This document shows, piece after piece, positions 60,730-64,000 of a stretch of 64,000 nucleotides of DNA. The notes under the pieces are model-generated. The model was not told the DNA's origin. It saw only the letters and a program-made list of their open reading frames with translations, and searched no databases. Made by a program: the position numbers and the translations under genes. The DNA lies in assembly GCA_011009095.1 (NCBI GenBank), contig VTPC01000411.1:68059-132058 (forward strand). The letters are read 5' to 3'. This DNA is from Ignelater luminosus (taxonomy: Eukaryota; Arthropoda; Insecta; Coleoptera; Elateridae). Position 1 is the first letter of the stretch; each line of letters opens with the position of its first letter.

Positions 60730-63700
60730 AGTAGAATTGTGTAACACATTTAATGTAATTTAGAATTGAGTATGATGATCTAATCGTACATATGTACGTG
60801 GCAGAAAATTGAAAATGTGTTATTAATTACCTTATTACTTAAAAATTAAAAATGAGTTATTAATTACCTTATTACTTAAAACGTATTCTATTAGCAACAG
60901 GGCCTGCAGGTCATATAACTTCAAAACACGTTCGTATATTTTACAGCTTGACTGTCAGAACTGAATTATTTTTTATTATTTTGATTACATTTCTGCTATA
61001 AAGTTTGGTTCTGTTGATGAATTTGCCTTTATATAAATCAATTCAGGCTATGGAAACCGCTTTGCCCATCCATGCTTTGTAACAAAATGTTATATTCACT
61101 ATCAGCAGATTATTTTGTTGATAAACCTGTTAGTGTCATATTTCGTTATATGATAAATTGAATAATTCCATTTGCTTTATTTGAATTGAATTGCTATTCT
61201 GTTAATTAGAATGCCATTGTTTCGATTCTACCTTTTTGGCAAACAGAGGTAATTCGCCAACAGAGACATGGAACTACCACGGCGTTGTATTGTAAGTGGC
61301 AGTTAATTTGGAAGAAGTGCTTCCTGTTTCAAACTGATGTAGCAGAGTTATTTTAAAAATTATTAGATTTGCCAAAAAGCATGTCAATCAAATACACTAT
61401 AATTACCGTGAGTAGACAGATGACAAATACTTCGTTTTAAACGCGATTGTCGTTTTACATTTTCAACACAGAAGTGTTAATAGTAAATTAATATTATATT
61501 TATTTCAGCTCAATTACTTATACATAATAGAGCTACACGCTCTTAATATACAAATTTACTTTTTTAACTCTAAAGCGTTACTGCCAAATTGACAAGAAAA
61601 GGCATTCAGCACACTAATACAAAAAACTCAATAAAATAAAATAAAGCTAAAAAATGTTTTATCCAAAATTATAACTAGTGATGAATATCATTTTTTTATG
61701 ATTAATGCAGCGTATGCAATGAATTTCATATAACTGGTTATAAATAATATACCTGGAATTTGAATGCTAGTATTCGTAGAACCGTAAGGTGTTTGACACA
61801 GATGAAAATAGTTCTAAAGGCTACAGTGTGACTAAAAATAACGAAGGTTGAAGAAAATAAGTATCAACAGCATATTATTAGAAACTTATTGCACTTCTCC
61901 TTATAGTAAAATTAGGAAAATAGTTTTACTGCAAGAATATATACTGGGTAAAAACATCGTTCAGTTATTTATATTCAAACATTATTCTCTACAGTCTGCC
62001 TTTTTCTTTAAAGTGTGTTGCGTTTCAAATTTAAATTTTTCATGCATTTACTTTTGTTATTTTAAGCATTAAATATAAATGTGTTTTTAGATTTATCGCT
62101 GTCGAATGAAATTCGAGTAAACAATATTTATGTTTCAATTATGCCTTTCATGTATTTCTCGTGAGTGTCATAGTAATTGTGGAAGTAATTAAAAGAATAA
62201 TATTATTTGAGCATGTAGGCGGTAATTCATAATATTATCATTATTGATTGAATGAATCATTACCTGACCTTGTCTGCCCAGTAGAGTGGCACACAAACGG
62301 CAATTAAATGATGATACCAAAACCCAAAAATGGATCAGTGTCAAAAGGTAAAATTGCAAATCATTAAAGAGTGCGTTACGTGATGATTAAATATTATATT
62401 TTGATACAAATTAATCTACTTTAAGCAAAAGAACTCTTGCTTAGTAAATTGCGTACCTTAATTGAACTTTCTTACCTACTAAGGAATAAAATTCACGTTT
62501 AACTTTTTAGTTTCTGAAAACGATCTTTCCTTCCACCTTAATTTTAAAAGACCCAGGTTCACTGTTCTTCTGGTAACTACAGATTTTAGAAACTTCTTTA
62601 ATTTTAATTTTAGCTAAACAATTCATCAAATTTGCATTTTTGGCATTTCCTTTCTACAGAAACTTTTGTTGTTGAGACCGATTTCGTCCTTACGGTATTT
62701 TTCCTTTTACATTCAAAAAAGGTATAATATCTTTATTCAATGTTAATACAATTTCTAGTTAACAGTTGCCATTATAGATCAAGCTGTTTATCTGCACCGA
62801 TGACCCACATTTCTCTTTATTTAAAAAATACCGACTAGTTTGCTATTTTTCAGTGACTATAGTTATAGCATCATTATTAGCTTAATGTGTATACGGATAG
62901 TAACTGATCTTACAAGGTTCAAGAATTTATTTTACTTTGTCAACGAGGGTGTTCAATCGTTGTTTAGAGTTACTTCGAATAATTTTCCTTAATATTCTCA
63001 AAAATCAGCAACACTGAATATGAGGATAATCAATGGGTTACAGTATTTTATATCAAAGGTTGATAAGTTAAATACTTTCTGATATTCAAAGTACGTAAAT
63101 GATTTTAATGAAGGTGTTAAAATTCTTCACGAGTAAAACGAAGAATTAAGATTATTATTTTACGTAATCATCTTTTATGTTTATTGCTAAATTACCATTT
63201 CTCTGTATTATAAAATACTATTAGTATAACGGTATTGTGATTGAAACAAAACAAAGAGGAGTAGGTACATATACGTATTCTAAATAAAAAGCTATTAAAA
63301 TCCGGAAGATCACATATTCTTTTTATCTTAACAGCACATCGTAATTGTTAGTTAATAAGGTCTAATAAACTAGGTTAATTAAAAATAAACCGATTCAGAT
63401 TTCCGTTTCAAAACCTAATACCAAATTTATGTGATTATGCATTCTAAAATTAGTTGACGGATTGTAAAATAAGAGTAGAACAGGAGGTGAATGCACTATA
63501 ATTACCATCCTTTTGTTAGTTAACAAATTATTATAGACTGGCTTCGTTGCGAAAATTTGCAGTTGTTGCTTTGCAAAAATATTTAACTGTTTTCTTTGGT
63601 GTAATTGCACCCTAGCACAATGGAAAAGCCTATTTTGACTTCAACATTTAAAATGTAATGGTCTAATAATATAAAGTTAATTAAATTGCAGTGTAATTCC

Positions 63701-64000
63701 TTCAAAGCTTTCTAATCTGATTTACTTATCCTGTATATTATATTGGATGCGATAATAATAGAAGTTGTTACTGTAACTATATTTTCTCTTCTCAAATTTC
63801 ACGGAGTATGACACGTTTAATCCTTCTTTTATAAAACAGTTTTATTATACTTGCTCTTCTCTACTACATAAAAATTGCTTGTACCGTTAATTAATAGTTT
63901 GTTTACTATTTCAACAATATTTATTTAAAGAAGATTCGTGACATTAAGGTTATGGCTGTTGCATTTTTATCTACTTGTTTGTTTCATTGTCTTCCAAAAA

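Larger units (their letters stand above)
40952..64000 (+). other. Cotransporter intron 2 (>23 kb, runs off the window)
   Basis: I searched the plus strand after 40951 for the TM1 exon (a GW..GVL..C.LNIWGV-type motif) and found none, so the intron probably extends past the window end. It contains the LINE at 43350, the mobile elements between 49.6 and 60.7 kb and simple repeats. Gaps without any feature I could support: 41.0-43.3, 44.9-49.5, 51.5-53.8, 55.0-56.1, 56.5-58.0 and 60.8-64.0 kb. A non-coding intergenic identity for the distal part cannot be excluded. Confidence 0.55.

Noticed and set aside
40952-64000. Search for the cotransporter TM1 exon
   Set aside because: No sequence resembling the GW..GVL..C.LNIWGV motif was found on the plus strand; it probably lies beyond the window.
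1-64000. CRISPR arrays, bacterial operons, riboswitches
   Set aside because: Introns, TA-flanked mariner elements and insect gene families show a eukaryotic nuclear sequence; no regularly spaced repeats exist.

Overview
This is an AT-rich eukaryotic nuclear window and almost certainly insect. It carries an intron-split IER3IP1 gene, an intronless divergent ionotropic receptor of the arthropod chemosensory type, and the 5' end of a Na-K-Cl cotransporter with insect-like N-terminal motifs. Around these lie many insect-type transposon remnants. I cannot name the species; a beetle or similar insect would fit. No prokaryotic-style gene organisation is present, so most short open frames are chance.

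Layout. 1-1.16 kb: nothing recognisable. 1.16-8.87 kb: a composite DNA-transposon block. An ISL2EU-like element (THAP/HTH/DDE transposase on +, YqaJ nuclease on -) sits between matching inverted ends. Inside it are a second 2.06 kb THAP element with its own terminal repeats and a DUF4806-like fragment. 9.95-10.34 kb (-): complete three-exon IER3IP1. 11.73-13.58 kb (+): single-exon ionotropic receptor. 17.0-17.9 kb: an inverted-repeat element. 20.54-20.65 kb (-): one well-formed coding exon of an unidentified gene. 21.4-23.8 kb (+): a decayed, internally deleted LINE. 24.0-24.6 and 25.7-26.4 kb: CpG-richer stretches, the second being the likely promoter/5'UTR of the cotransporter. 26.37-26.63 kb: cotransporter exon 1. 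40.84-40.95 kb: exon 2.

From 26.6 kb to the end the window is mostly cotransporter intron: intron 1 is 14.2 kb and intron 2 exceeds 23 kb and runs off the end. These introns hold a tRNA-derived SINE-like sequence, several TA-flanked MITEs, a 5'-truncated LINE with microsatellites, a 1.7 kb element with ~320 bp terminal inverted repeats carrying a broken cysteine-rich protein gene, a dead Tc1/mariner transposase with a matching 208 bp MITE, and an apparently intact DD41D (rosa-type) mariner with perfect TA duplications.

The three host genes are functionally unrelated: an ER/Golgi trafficking factor, a chemoreceptor and an ion transporter. The biology that stands out is the transposon population: parent/derivative pairs, nested elements, captured coding sequence and one potentially active mariner. 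I found no clearly new multi-gene system; the best candidates for novelty are the long-TIR element carrying a cysteine-rich gene fragment and the nested THAP/YqaJ block.
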